Assembly: GCF_026151205.1 (NCBI RefSeq)
Contig: NC_087076.1
Location: 11,570,902-11,634,901, forward strand
Source: Bolinopsis microptera
Lineage: Eukaryota > Ctenophora > Tentaculata > Lobata > Bolinopsidae
DNA: 64,000 nt
Direction: 5' to 3'
Shown one piece after another: positions 11,801 through 23,270 of the stretch. Below the pieces are notes generated by a model that ran no database searches, had not been told where the DNA came from, and saw only the letters and a program-made list of their open reading frames with translations. Both the position numbers and the translations under genes were made by a program. The stretch's first letter is position 1. Every line of letters starts with the position of its first letter.

Positions 11801-13883
11801 TTTATTGGTTTTCTGTATACAGAAAATATCACGGAAATGGCTTTTTTTTAGTAGGAAGGAGTAATTTAGCCTGTTTAAAATTCGTTTATTCAAAATAACT
11901 GTCATGAAGGCATTCGTTTAATGTGGGTTTTTAGTCTGATGATGTTGAGACCACGCCCTTGGATGGCCAAAGCCGCCATTTAAAGAAAATTAAATTTCGG
12001 AACCCGTATTATTTTAGTTTTATTGTTTAATGACTGAATTATTTTTTTTCACATTTCATCACATTCCATATGTGATAGGTAGTGAATAAATTGATGATAT
12101 AAAGTTAAAGGTGCTAAAAATTGGTAGAACTACATAATCTCTGTCGAAAAATATCATGTCAATAATGTCAGTATCCAAAATTTTGCAAAACTGACATTAA
12201 TTGACATTAATTGACTTTAATTGACTAATTGACATTAATTGACATTAATTGACGTTGCAATCCCCCCGTTTTGCGAGAGTAGGAACCGACCGTCTAAGGG
12301 TTTGGGCTGCCGGACCGAGAAAAGACCGAATAATCCGTTGTCGCATTTTCCGGGCCGGAACCCGGGTACTAAGAAAGAAGTGTATTTAAGGCTGCCGGAA
12401 AATTGAGATTAATCCTTGATTGTGGGTTTATCATTATAATATAAAAGCCATGTGGACATCAATGAAGAAGAGTGCTTACTAAAGTCCACTAACGGTGTTC
12501 ACGCCTATTTCAAATTTTCAATCAAACTTTTCTGGCGCTGTGAGCAGCATTCAACTTGTTAAGTGTCGAGCGGCAGGGTCACTGATTGATCTGCTGTATG
12601 AGTACAAGCTATAGAAACGAGTTGGAAATAAAATCAAAACATTGCAAGAATTCACTGCGCCTTGCCTAGCACAATGACAAATTGCTTCAAGTAGTAAAGC
12701 CCCAAGATTCCAGCAGCCAGTGCACTCTTATAATTCGTGGCGTCAATATAACCGAGGATAATGTCGCAAGTTTTTTTAATGGCATGGATGGCCTTTGTTT
12801 TAATCTGACATGTAAGGGGAGGTTAGCAACGGGTTGTTTACACAATAAAGCAGGGACCCTCCTCCTGGCTCTGCTTTGAAATGCCTCATAAGTATAGCAT
12901 TAATGGTAGCTGTTTTGACTCTAACCACTCAAAAATCTCACATCAACGGGGGTCTTGAACATTCGTGCTGACTGATAACAGGCGATCACGTGGAGGCGTG
13001 GAATTTACCGGTCACTGAGAGCAATGACTGGATGAGCCCCTGAGTAAGATTTTGACAAGAAATATTATACATTTAAGGAACACTTTAAAAAAGAACTGTC
13101 CTGTTGAATAACCGGCAAATTTTTTGGAAACCGTACCGAAACCGGAACCGGAAACCGGCGATTAAAAGCCAAAATATAGAATATCCGGCTGGAACCGATT
13201 AGCCGATATCCGGTCTTCCTATGCGAGAGGAGCTTTATTTCTACGTATGGTCCATGGAGGATATTTCTTCTTCCCTGGCTATTAAATATATTGACTTGTT
13301 TACTTAAAAACTTACTATGTGTTATTTTATCGCGATGTTTCCTTTTTATTCACAACTAAATAATCCCCGTGTTGACCCTGAATATCCCTAACAGGGCTCC
13401 GTAAATCGAATACATCGAAGGACATGTACAACAGTAAGAGTGTAACTGGAGTGTACCCTGCTCAACGCAAGTTAAGCCGCAGAGTCCTCCTCATTACCCT
13501 GAAAACAAGTTAGTTGTACCCTGTCTTGTAATGATGCTATAGGTTCATTTTAGTAGATAAATTAAGGTTTACTGTGTGATTAGGTACAACAATTCTCTAC
13601 TGTAGCTACTCACTGAGAATATTTGGTTAGAATTGTAAACGAATAATGTAACAGTGTAGAATCATTGTAAATGTAACAGTGTAACGTATCAGTGTAAATC
13701 AGTGCAAATGTAACAGTGTTAAATGTAACAGTGTTACTACGCTCAGACAGTGCTGTTGAGTACATGACTGCATGTAACCATGGAGACACCCTGGCTACCA
13801 ACTAAAGAGAAGGGTGATGTGGTGGAGAGTGTGGAGTGGTCAGGGTTACTAAACGTGGAGGTGTATAGTCTCACTTGATGACG
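8880..13883 (+). CDS. PDCD11: RRP5/PDCD11 exons E1-E8, copy 2 (partial gene)
   Basis: Exons: E1 8880-8986, E2 9796-9907, E3 10130-10207, E4 10429-10583, E5 10821-10986, E6 11314-11454, E7 13395-13509, E8 13747-13883. Splice sites are noisier than in other copies. The E4 acceptor reads TTTCGT instead of TTTCAG, the E5 acceptor ACTG instead of ACAG, and the E4 and E6 donors begin AAGGT instead of GTAGGT. E5 has extra bases around 10855 that break the frame near the EEYGYMVNVG motif. None of these changes is shared by another copy, so they look like read errors. Confidence 0.83.
9027..9673 (-). mobile_element. Helitron-like element, intron 1, copy 2
   Basis: Same insertion at the same intron position. 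The CTAG end is at 9027-9030 and is followed by the GGCC/GGCCG hairpin on the plus strand. The CA/GA-rich opposite end is at about 9628-9673. Confidence 0.55.
11485..12267. mobile_element. hAT-like element A, copy 2
   Basis: Left end GGGGGTGATGCAACGTC follows GTTTGCT; the right end GACGTTGCAATCCCCCC precedes GTTTTGC. ATTAATTGAC arrays at about 11533-11620 and 12191-12254. Confidence 0.65.
12280..13221. mobile_element. hAT-like element B, copy 2
   Basis: Both flanking duplications read TGCGAGAG here instead of TGCTAGAG. This could be a matched difference in this copy or two coincident errors. The end sequence TAGGAACCGACCG is intact on the left. Confidence 0.7.
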
Positions 13884-15315
13884 GTCCATAGTCTGTACTT
13901 CAGTCAGTAGTCTGTAGATTAGTTCAGTAAGCATGTAGTTCATCCAGTAGTCTGTAGTTCATCAGTAGTCTGTAGTTCAGTCAGTAGTCCTGTAGTTCAG
14001 TCAGTAGTCTGTAGTTCAGTCAGTAGTCTGTACATCAGAGTCAGTAAGTCTGTACTATCAGTCCCAGTAGTCTGAAGTAAGTTCAGTCAGTAGTCTGTGA
14101 GTTCAGTCAGTAGTCTGTACTTCAGTCAGTAGTCTGTACTTCATCAGTTGTCTGTAGTTCAGTCAGTACTGTAGTACATCAGTAGTCTGTACTTCAGTCA
14201 GTAGTCTGTGACTCATCAGTAGTCGGTACTTTTTACAGTCAGTAGTCTGTAGTATCAGTCAGTAGTCTGTAGTTCAGGTCTGTAGTCCTGTACTCCAGTC
14301 ATATCTGTACTTCAGTCAGTAGTCTGTAGTTCAGTCAGTAGTCTAGGTAGTTCCTCAGTAGTTCTGTACTTCAGTGCAGTAGTCTGACTTCAGTTAGTAG
14401 TCTGTAGTTCATCAAAGGTTCTGTAGTTCCAGTCAGTAGTCTGTTGTTTAGTCAGTAGTCTGAGTTCAGTCAGTAGTCTGTACTTCAGTCAGTAGTCTGT
14501 AACTTCAGTCAGTAGTCTGTACTCAGTCATAGTCTGTACTTCAGTCAGTAGTCAGTAGTTCAGTCAGTAGTCTGTTACTTCAGGTCTGTAGTCCTGGTAC
14601 TTCAGTCAGTAGTCTGTACTTCAGTCAGTATCTGTATTCAGTCAGTAGTCTGTACTTCAGTCAGTAGTCTGTAGTTTAGTCAGTAAGCAAGTAGTTCATC
14701 CGTAGTCCTGTATTTCAGTCAGTAGTCTGTATTCAGTCAGTAGTCTGTAGTTCATCCAGTAGCTGTAGTTTCAGTCGAGTAGTCTGTACTTCAGTCAGTA
14801 GTCTGTACTTCAGTCAGGTATCTGTACTTTCAGTCAGTAGTCGGTACTTGACTTCAGTCAGTAGTCGACTTCAGTCAGCAGTCTGTAGTTCAGTCAGTAG
14901 TCTGTACTTCAGTCATAGTCTGTAGTTTAGTCTGAGCAAGTAGTTTCAGTCCCAGTATACTGTATTCAGTCAGTAGTCCGTAGTTCAGTCAGTAGTAACT
15001 GTAGTTCATCCGTAGTCTGTAGTTCATTCAGTAGTCTGTACTTCAGTCAGTAGTCGTACATTCATCCAGTAGTCTGTACTTCATCAGTATCTGTAGTTCA
15101 GTCAGTAGTCTGAAGGTTCAGTCAGTAGTCTGTACTTCAGTCCGTAGTCCGTACTTCAGTCATTAGTCAGTAGTTCAGTCATATCTGTACTTCAGTCAGT
15201 AGCCTGTACTTCAGTCAGTAGTCTGTAGTTCAGTCAGTAGTCGTGTATGTTCAGTCAGTAGTCTGCTAGTTTAGTCATAGTCTGTAGTTCAGGCAGTAGT
15301 CTGATACTTCAGTCA
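13884..15315. repeat. 19-bp minisatellite, array 3
   Basis: Variant repeats (TTTAGTCAGTAAGCA and relatives) lie about 35, 793 and 1042 bp from the array start, nearly the same offsets as in array 2. Length is about 1.43 kb. Confidence 0.95.
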
Positions 15316-16119
15316 AGTCCAGTCTTTATATACACTTGTATAAAAATGCCGTGTAGTGAACCTCGAGACCTCTCATGCTATGGTCAATATGAATGATAAT
15401 GAACAAAAATGAATATGATTATATGCGTATAAATGATATTAATACGAAAGTTTTTATGTTATTGATGGATTGCACTACCCCGAGGCAAGTACTCTGCATT
15501 AACGCCTTAAAATTGTTTAATTACAATCAATTAAAGATATACACACATACATAAATATAATAACACTATAGGGAATGAAAATAGTGCTTATCTCTTACAT
15601 TAATTTAGAACAGTAATACAGAGTCTGAAAGAATGTCACAGATATTGTATCAGGAACATGGCTGTGAAATTGTTGAAGATGGCGTGTATGCAGATGTAAA
15701 ATACCTCGAAGATAGTCATATTTCGTTCTGCGATAAAAGTTTTGTGTTTCGTTGCTGAGCTTCCCGCAACTTTAACAAACCTTTTATCACACTTCCTAAA
15801 CCTGGGCAACGTAGCACTGTGGAGGTGGGGTATTCTGTTTACCAAATATGGTCACGTGAACATCTAAACAGTTGTAATTAGTTTACACGATATTAAACAC
15901 CGAAATCACTCCTGAGTATGCCATCAGATAGACTCTTTGTAAATTTTATGCTCGTCGAATCTGGCTGTTGATTTTCATTCAGCATCGGTGTATTTTTCTT
16001 CAAATTACACATGAGTAGAACCAATTTTGTCCGGCTGGCCAAAATTACCTGAAACTGGCCGTGTTTCTGAGTGTGGATATTGATTAACTTACAGAATTCT
16101 AAAAATTGTATTTTTTCAG
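15316..16119. other. Spacer 5' of E1, copy 3
   Basis: AT-rich spacer as in the other copies. The 69-codon minus-strand opening at 15636-15845 belongs to the unrecognised minus-strand stretch; in this copy it reaches a methionine by chance frame shifts. Confidence 0.6.
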
Positions 16120-19100
16120 AAAGAAAAAGTAGAGCTTATATTCTCGAAAAATCCATAGCCAAAAAAGTCTAAAGATGATTCTATTTCTGATCTGGGAACA
16201 ACCCATTGAAGATCTTACATACAAGGTATACTAACACATTTATTGTTAATTATAGATTATTACTAGGTACCCGGCCTACGGCCGGATGTCACTGCCGCAG
16301 TTAAAAAGGGTAGGAGTAATTACCCGCTGAGTCAAAATACCCGATTGGCCGAGCAATTCTATTCGGGAGTGCCTCACGTATCCAAGATATCTTAAAAGAT
16401 GTATTCTTAATGAAATAATCAATAGAAATTACCTACACCATGCAACCACACCAGCCTATCATATTTGTGAACATGCATTACATTGTCGTAGGAAAGTATG
16501 AACTCGTCTTACAGTCCAAACAGACCGTTTTGAGCACACCCTCCCCTAATAAGTTATAGTATTATATGACCATGTAATATACCGGCCATGTAATATATTA
16601 GCTACATATGCAGAGAGGAGCTAGCCCCGTAACTCTTGCGTTCTTCTCAGCCTTTTTAGTAGGTAACATATTTTGTGTACAAAACCATCAATTAAACCAC
16701 GTAACCACCGGCCGATTTTTATAAAATGCTATTGGCTTCGTCAGATTGTCCGGCACTATACCGAGCAAAACCAGTCCCGTAACTATTACCGTTTTTTTTG
16801 TATATCCGTTGGAAATTTACACACAGACACACACACAGACCACACCCACAGACACACACGACATTCTGTGTAATAAGTTGATAATACACTTGCTATGACC
16901 TGACCTTTGTACTCGTCTCATTGGCAACAAATCCAAAATATCACTCTCTAACAAACATATTAAGTGGATATTCTGTTTTTAGAAACTGTCCCCTGTATGC
17001 TGATGCTCGGTGTTGAGTTTTCTGAAGTTGGTGAGGTTTGATGTGGTATGTGAACTGCCCAATGGATTGACTGGCTTTATCAGAGGTAATGTGAAATATG
17101 CATTTCTATGTTAAATTGTATGTGTGCACCAAATAACTTGAATTAGATCTAGCTAAGATAAAATATTTGATAACAAATAGTGCAATGTTAAATGCAAACC
17201 GAATGAAAAATGAAATGAAGAAACTAATGTAAAAAAGAAGTAATTTATATCAATATTGGAATTCTTGTGTTGAGGCCATATCTAATTATTATCATAATAT
17301 GCTAGGTACTATCACAGCGAGGAATTTAACAGTGTTATCGAGAACCCAACGCTGAAGTGAACGTAGGAAGCAGAAGGTGAAGAGGTTAGTTTCGCTCTGT
17401 GAGATTTGAAGAAGAGAAATGTACTTACAGACTGGCGTGAGAGTTCGACGCACACCTGTTCTATACTCTCAAACTCAGAGATTCGATACTAAATTAATTC
17501 ATAACAATTTCCTAAACAGCCTTCGTTTTTGAACATCAATTTATAATGTAAGCCACCTATAACATAGTAGATCATTCTTTAAGCTCCTTTAAAGTTCCAC
17601 TTAATGTCAGGAACTAGACCTCTGTGACGTTGTATCAGTGGACAGTTTCTTATCCTGCCCCGTTGTTTGATGTAGTTACTGTTGACAAGACCGCAAACTC
17701 AAACCCTCACCACCAAACCAGGAGATAGTGGCGTTTTCTGTCAAAGCAACAGAATTCAACAAGAATATGGTAGGTGATTTCATCGATTTAAAGGACTAGT
17801 GACCACCTTACCTTCTTCATAAGAATATCATTTTAGTATGAAATGTTCAATGTTGCTTATTTGCCGGAACCTTATTTCCGTAGGTTTTCATCTAAAAATA
17901 CTTTAAATGATTGTGCGACTAGTTTAAAAAAAAATACAGTTTAGGATGTACTGATAGTTGAAGTTGTTAACATTAAAAAACAGTGCTACAAGGAGTCATC
18001 CAGAGTGTGGAAGAAGTACGGGTACATGGTGAACGGGGGAGTCAAGGGAGTAACAGCCTTCCTCACAAGAGTGGCAGTGCTGCCAGAAGAAGTGTGATAA
18101 TTGTCCGGTGGTGGTCAGATACGGTTCAGGTTGGCAACCTTATTTTAGGTGAGGTGTGTTATAAATTGTGCAGGCCCCGGGGGATTATTAAATTGTTTTT
18201 AATTTCTCTCTCCAGAGTTTGGATAGCATAATACAATAATAAGTTGACTCATATCTATAATCTCTGAAATTTCTGTGCAATTCTAAGCAGAATTACGTGA
18301 GTTATTAAAGGGTCGCGTATGGCGTTACTTCTGGCCACTCGTATAATTGGGTGGGGTAGCCTCTGGCAGTGTAGTCAGGGTCGATAACATTTTATAATTT
18401 TTTTTTAAAAAAAAATTTTATTTTTAATTTTAGGCAGGGAGATAAATTTTAATCATCTCATATTTTAACTGTCTAATGTAACACAGTCTAATAACACAGG
18501 ACTGACGCGGTAGGAGAAAGCACTTTCGGAGAACATAACCAAGTTCTCTTCTCTGACGCCAGGTCCCTTGTTAATATCACTACCGTTAAGAAACAGGCTG
18601 CTAACGGACTGAGATGTACCTTCCTTGGGGGTAATCCTGTAGGTACTCTTCCACTTAGGGACTGTTTTGCTGGGGTGATTGCAAAACGGCAATTACTGTC
18701 AGTATTCCATAAAACCCCAAACTGACATTGACATAATTGACATTATTGACCATTATTGACATTAATTGACATTAATTGACAGTAATTGACATAATGACAT
18801 TATTCGATAAATATTCAAGATATTCACGTCTATGTAAGTTAGATCGTTTCAAAAAAAACAAATGTCCTTAAATAAATTCTATATTTCTTACTTGTTGATC
18901 CTTAGGTCAAAGACCTCCAAAAAATTTCAGCTTCCAACCCTTTCCATCTCGGTCCCCACCGGCCACCCCATATTTTATTGGTTATCTTAATACAGTAAAA
19001 TATCTAGAATCGGTCTTTTTTTTAGTATGAAGGAGTAATGTTTAGCGTTTTAAAATTCGTTATTCAAAAATAAATGTCATGAAGGGGCATTTCGTTTAAT

Positions 19101-21025
19101 GTGGTTTTTAAGTCTGATGATGTTGAGAACCACGCCCATGGATGGCCAGCCCATTTAAGAAATTAAATTCGGGAAACCGTATTTACTTTAGTATTATTGT
19201 TTAGATGTCTGAATTTTTTCACATTTCCACATTGTCCATATGTGGATAGTAGTGTGGAATAATTGTTGATAAAAACGTTCTCCAAGTGCTAAAAATAATG
19301 GTAGAACTACATAATCTCTGTCGAAAAATATCATGTCAATTATAATGTCAGTATTCCAAAATTTTGCAAAACTTGACATTAATTGACATTAAATTAGACA
19401 TTAATTGACATTAATTGACATATTGACATTAATTTGACGTTGCATCCCCCGCGTTTTGCCTAGAGTAGGAACGACCGGTCCAAGGTTTTGGCTGCCGGAC
19501 CAGAAAAGACCGGATTATTTCCGGTTGTCGCATTTTCCGGCCGAGAACCGGGTAATAAGAAAGAAGATATTTAAGGCTGCCGGAAAACTGGAGATTAATC
19601 CTTGATTGTGGGGGTTTATCAATTATAATATTAAAGCCATGTGGACACATGAGAAAGTGCCTTACAGTCCGACTAACTGTGTCACGCCCCATTTCACATT
19701 TCAACCAAACTTCTGCGCTGGAGCAGCGTCACTTGTTTGATATGTTGTGCGAGGCAGGCAGAGGTCACTGATTGATCTGCTGTATGAGCAAGCTAGAAAC
19801 GAGTTGGAAATAAAACAACATTGGCAAGAATTCACTGCGCCTTGCTTACACAAATGTACAATTGCTTCATATAAAGCCAAGATCCAGCAAGCCAGTGCAG
19901 CTCTTATAAGTTCGTGGGCGGTCAATATAACCGAGGATAAGTCCAAAGTTTTTTAATGGCAAGATGTCCGTTTGTTTTATCTTGACATGTAAGGGGAGTT
20001 AGCAAACGGGTTGTTTACCACAATAAAGCAGGGACCCTCTGGGCTCTGCCTTGAAAGCTCATAAGTAAAGCATAAATGGAAGCTGTTTTGACTCTAACCC
20101 AAACTCAAAAATCTCACATCAACGGGTCTTGAACATTCGCTGACAGATAACAGGCGACCGTGGAGGCTGAATTTACCGGTCACTGAGGAGCAATGGACTG
20201 GATCCCCTTAGTAAGAATTTTGACAGAAATATTATAACATTTAGGAACACTTAAAAAAGAATGTCCTGTTTGAAATCCGGGCCAAATTTTTGAAACCGGA
20301 CAAACCGGAACCGCGAACCGGAGATTAAAGCCGAATATCCGCTGGAACCGATTCAGAGCCGATATCCGGGTCAGTTCCTATGCTAGAGGAGCTTTATTTC
20401 TACTTGGTCCATGGAGCTATTTTCTTCATCTGGCTATTAAATATATTACTTGTTACTTAAAAACTTACTAATGTTTATTTTATCGCGATGTTTTCTTTTT
20501 ATTCACAACTAAATAATCCCCTGTTTGACCCGAATGATCCCTAACAGGGCTCCGTACACCTAATACATCGAAGACATGTACAACAGTCAGATTGTACTGG
20601 AGGTGTACCTGCTAAACGCAAGTTAGCCGCCAGAGTCCTCCTCATTAACCCTGAAAACAGGTGAGTTGTACCCTGTCTTAGATCTAGAAGGTTCATTTTA
20701 GTAGATAAATTAAGTTACTGTGGATAAGGTAACACAATTTCTCACTGTAGCTACTCACTAGAATATTGGTTAGAAGTGTAAACATAATGTAAACAGTGTA
20801 AATCATTGTAAATGTAACAGTGTAAATGTAAACAGTGTAAATCAGTGGCAAATGTATACAGTGTTAATGTAACAGTGTTACAACTCGCAGACAGTGCAGT
20901 TGAGTACATTGTAACTGCCATGAACCATGGAGCACACCTGCTACAACTAAAGAAGGGTGATGTGGTGGAGGATGTGGAGGTGGTCCAGGTTACTAAACGT
21001 GGGTGTATATGTCTCACTGATGACG
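16120..21025 (+). CDS. PDCD11: RRP5/PDCD11 exons E1-E8, copy 3 (partial gene)
   Basis: Exons: E1 16120-16225, E2 16983-17085, E3 17306-17384, E4 17611-17769, E5 17984-18148, E6 18500-18639, E7 20548-20660, E8 20891-21025. E7 shows the informative reading GGAGGTGTAC, which restores the frame into YPAKRKLAARV. E8 is open over KKGDVVEDVEVV and TKRG. Its junction with the next minisatellite is unusual, reading GGTCCCCCCAAAGTAG instead of GGTCAGTAG. Confidence 0.84.
16263..16863 (-). mobile_element. Helitron-like element, intron 1, copy 3
   Basis: CTAG end at 16263-16266 with the GGCC hairpin just inside. The opposite end is the CACAGACACA tract at about 16819-16863. Confidence 0.55.
18672..19451. 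mobile_element. hAT-like element A, copy 3
   Basis: Left target duplication GTTTTGCT is exact; the right one reads GTTTTGCC. Subterminal ATTAATTGAC arrays at about 18721-18803 and 19373-19440. Confidence 0.65.
19466..20380. mobile_element. hAT-like element B, copy 3
   Basis: The right end TCAGTTCCTA is followed by an exact TGCTAGAG; the left flank reads TGCCTAGAG. The interior includes the coding-like segment read as SLIDLLYEQ at about 19770. Confidence 0.7.
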
Positions 21026-22465
21026 GTCCCCCCAAAGTAGTCTGTACTTCTGTTCAGTAGTCTGTAGTTTAGTCAGTAGCATGTGAGTTCAGTCCGTAGT
21101 CCCGTAGTTTCAGTCAGTAAGTCTGTAAGTTCAGTCAGTAAAGTCTTAGTTCAGTCAGTAGTCCTGTATTTCAGTCAGTAGTCTGTACTTCAGTCATTAG
21201 TCCTGTACTTCAGTCAGTAGTCCTGTAGTTCCAGTCAGTAATTCCTGTAGTTCAGTCAGTAGTTGTACTTTTCAGTCATAGTCTGTACTTCAGTCTTAGT
21301 CCTGTATTCAGTCAGTAGTCTGTAGTTCCGATCAGTAGTGCCTGTACTTCATACAGTATCTGTACTTCAGTCAGTAGTCTGACTTCAGTCAGTAGTCTGT
21401 AGTTCATCAGTAGTCTGAGTTCATCAGTATGTCTGTACTCCAGTCTGTAAGCTGTACTTCAGTCAGTAGTCTGTAGTTCAGTCAGTAGTCTTGTATTCAG
21501 TCAGTAGTCTGTACTTCAGTCAGTAGTCTGTACTATCATCAGTAGTCTGTAGTTCAGTCAGTAGTCTGGTAGTTCAGTCAGTAGTCTTAGTTTAGTCAGT
21601 AGTCTGTAGTTCAGTCCCCAGTAGTCTGTACTTCTTCAGTAGTCCTGTACTTCATCAGTAGTCGTACTTCAAGTCAGTAAGTCAGTACTTTCAGTCAGTA
21701 GTCTGTAGTTCAGTCATAGTCTGTACTTCGTCAGTAGTCCTGTACTTCAGTCAGTGATTCTGTACTTCAGTCAGTAGTCTGTAGTTCAGTCAGTAAGTCT
21801 GTACTTCAGGATCAGTAGTCTTGAGTATTTAGTCAGTTAGCATTTAGTTCAGTCAGTAGTCGTAGTTCAGTCAGTAGTCTGTAGTTCATCAGTATTCTGT
21901 AGTTCAGTTCAGTAGTCTGTAGTTCAGTCAGTATCTGTACTTCAGTCAGTAGTCTGTACTTCAGACAGTAGTCTGTAACTTCAGTCAGTAGTCTGTACTT
22001 CAGTCAGTAGTCTGTACTTCAGTCAGAAGTCTGTAGTTTCAGTCAGTATCTGTACTGTCAGCAGTAGTCTGTAGTTTAGTCAGTACAGTATTTCAGTCGT
22101 AGCCTGTGTTCAGTCAGTAGTCTGTAGTTCAGTCAGAGTCTGTAGTTCAGTTCTGTAGTCGGTATGTTCAGTCAGTAGTCTGTACTTCAGTCAGTAGTCT
22201 GTACTTCAGTCAGTAGTCTGTATTCATCAGTAGTCTGTAGGTCAGTCAGTATCGTAGTTTCAGTCAGTAGTCTTGTACTTCCGTCCATAGTCTGTACTTC
22301 AAGTCAGAAGTCTGTAGTTTCATCAGTAGTCTGTAACTTCAGTCAGTAGTCGTACTTCCGTCAGAAGTCCTGTAGTTCAGTCAGTAGTCTGTAGTTCAGT
22401 CAGTAGTCTGGTTATGTTTTAGTCAGTAGTCCTGTAGTTCATCAGTAGTTCTGTACTTCAGTCTA
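21026..22465. repeat. 19-bp minisatellite, array 4
   Basis: The first repeat is altered (GTCCCCCCAAAGTAGTCTG). Variant TTTAGTCAGT repeats at about 38, 797 and 1044 bp into the array. Confidence 0.95.
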
Positions 22466-23270
22466 GTCAGTCTTTTATATCACTTGTATTTAAATACTTG
22501 CCGTGTAGAACTCGAGACCTCATGCTATGGGTCAATATAATGATAATGAACCAAAAATGAATATGAATTATATCGTATAAATGATAGTGAATACGAAAGT
22601 TTATTATTGATGGATTGCACTACCCCGAGGCAGTACTCTGCATTAACGCTATAAAATGTTAATTACAATCATTTAAAGATATACAACACATACAGAAAAA
22701 AAATATAATATACACTATTAGGGCATGTAAATAGTTCTTATCTCTTACATTAATTTAGAACTGTAATACAGAGTCTGAAAGAATGTCTCAGATATCTTAT
22801 TCAGGAAATGGCAGTGAAATTGTTGGATGGCGTGGAGCATTGTAAAATACTTCGAAGATAGTCATATTTCGTTCTGCGATAAAGTTATGTGTTTCCGTTG
22901 CTGTAGTCCCGCAACATTAAATCACACCTTTTATCAAACTTCCTAAACCTGGGCAACGTACGACTGTGAGTGTGGTTATTCTGATTACCACATAATGTCA
23001 CGTGAACATCTAAACAAGTTTTGTAATTAGTTAAGTGCACGATATTATACCGCGAATCACTCCTGAGTAGCCTCAGATAGACTCCTTGTAATTAGTTGGC
23101 TCGTGCCGATATCTGCCCTGTGATTTTCATTCAGCATCGGTGTATTTTTCTTCAAATTTACACATGAGTAGAACCAATTTTGTCCGCGCCAAAATTGTAC
23201 CTGAAACTGGCCGAGTGTTTCTGAGGTATATTGATTAAATTACAGAATTCTTTAAAAATTTATTTTCAAG
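22466..23270. other. Spacer 5' of E1, copy 4
   Basis: Same AT-rich spacer; nothing copy-specific. Confidence 0.6.
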
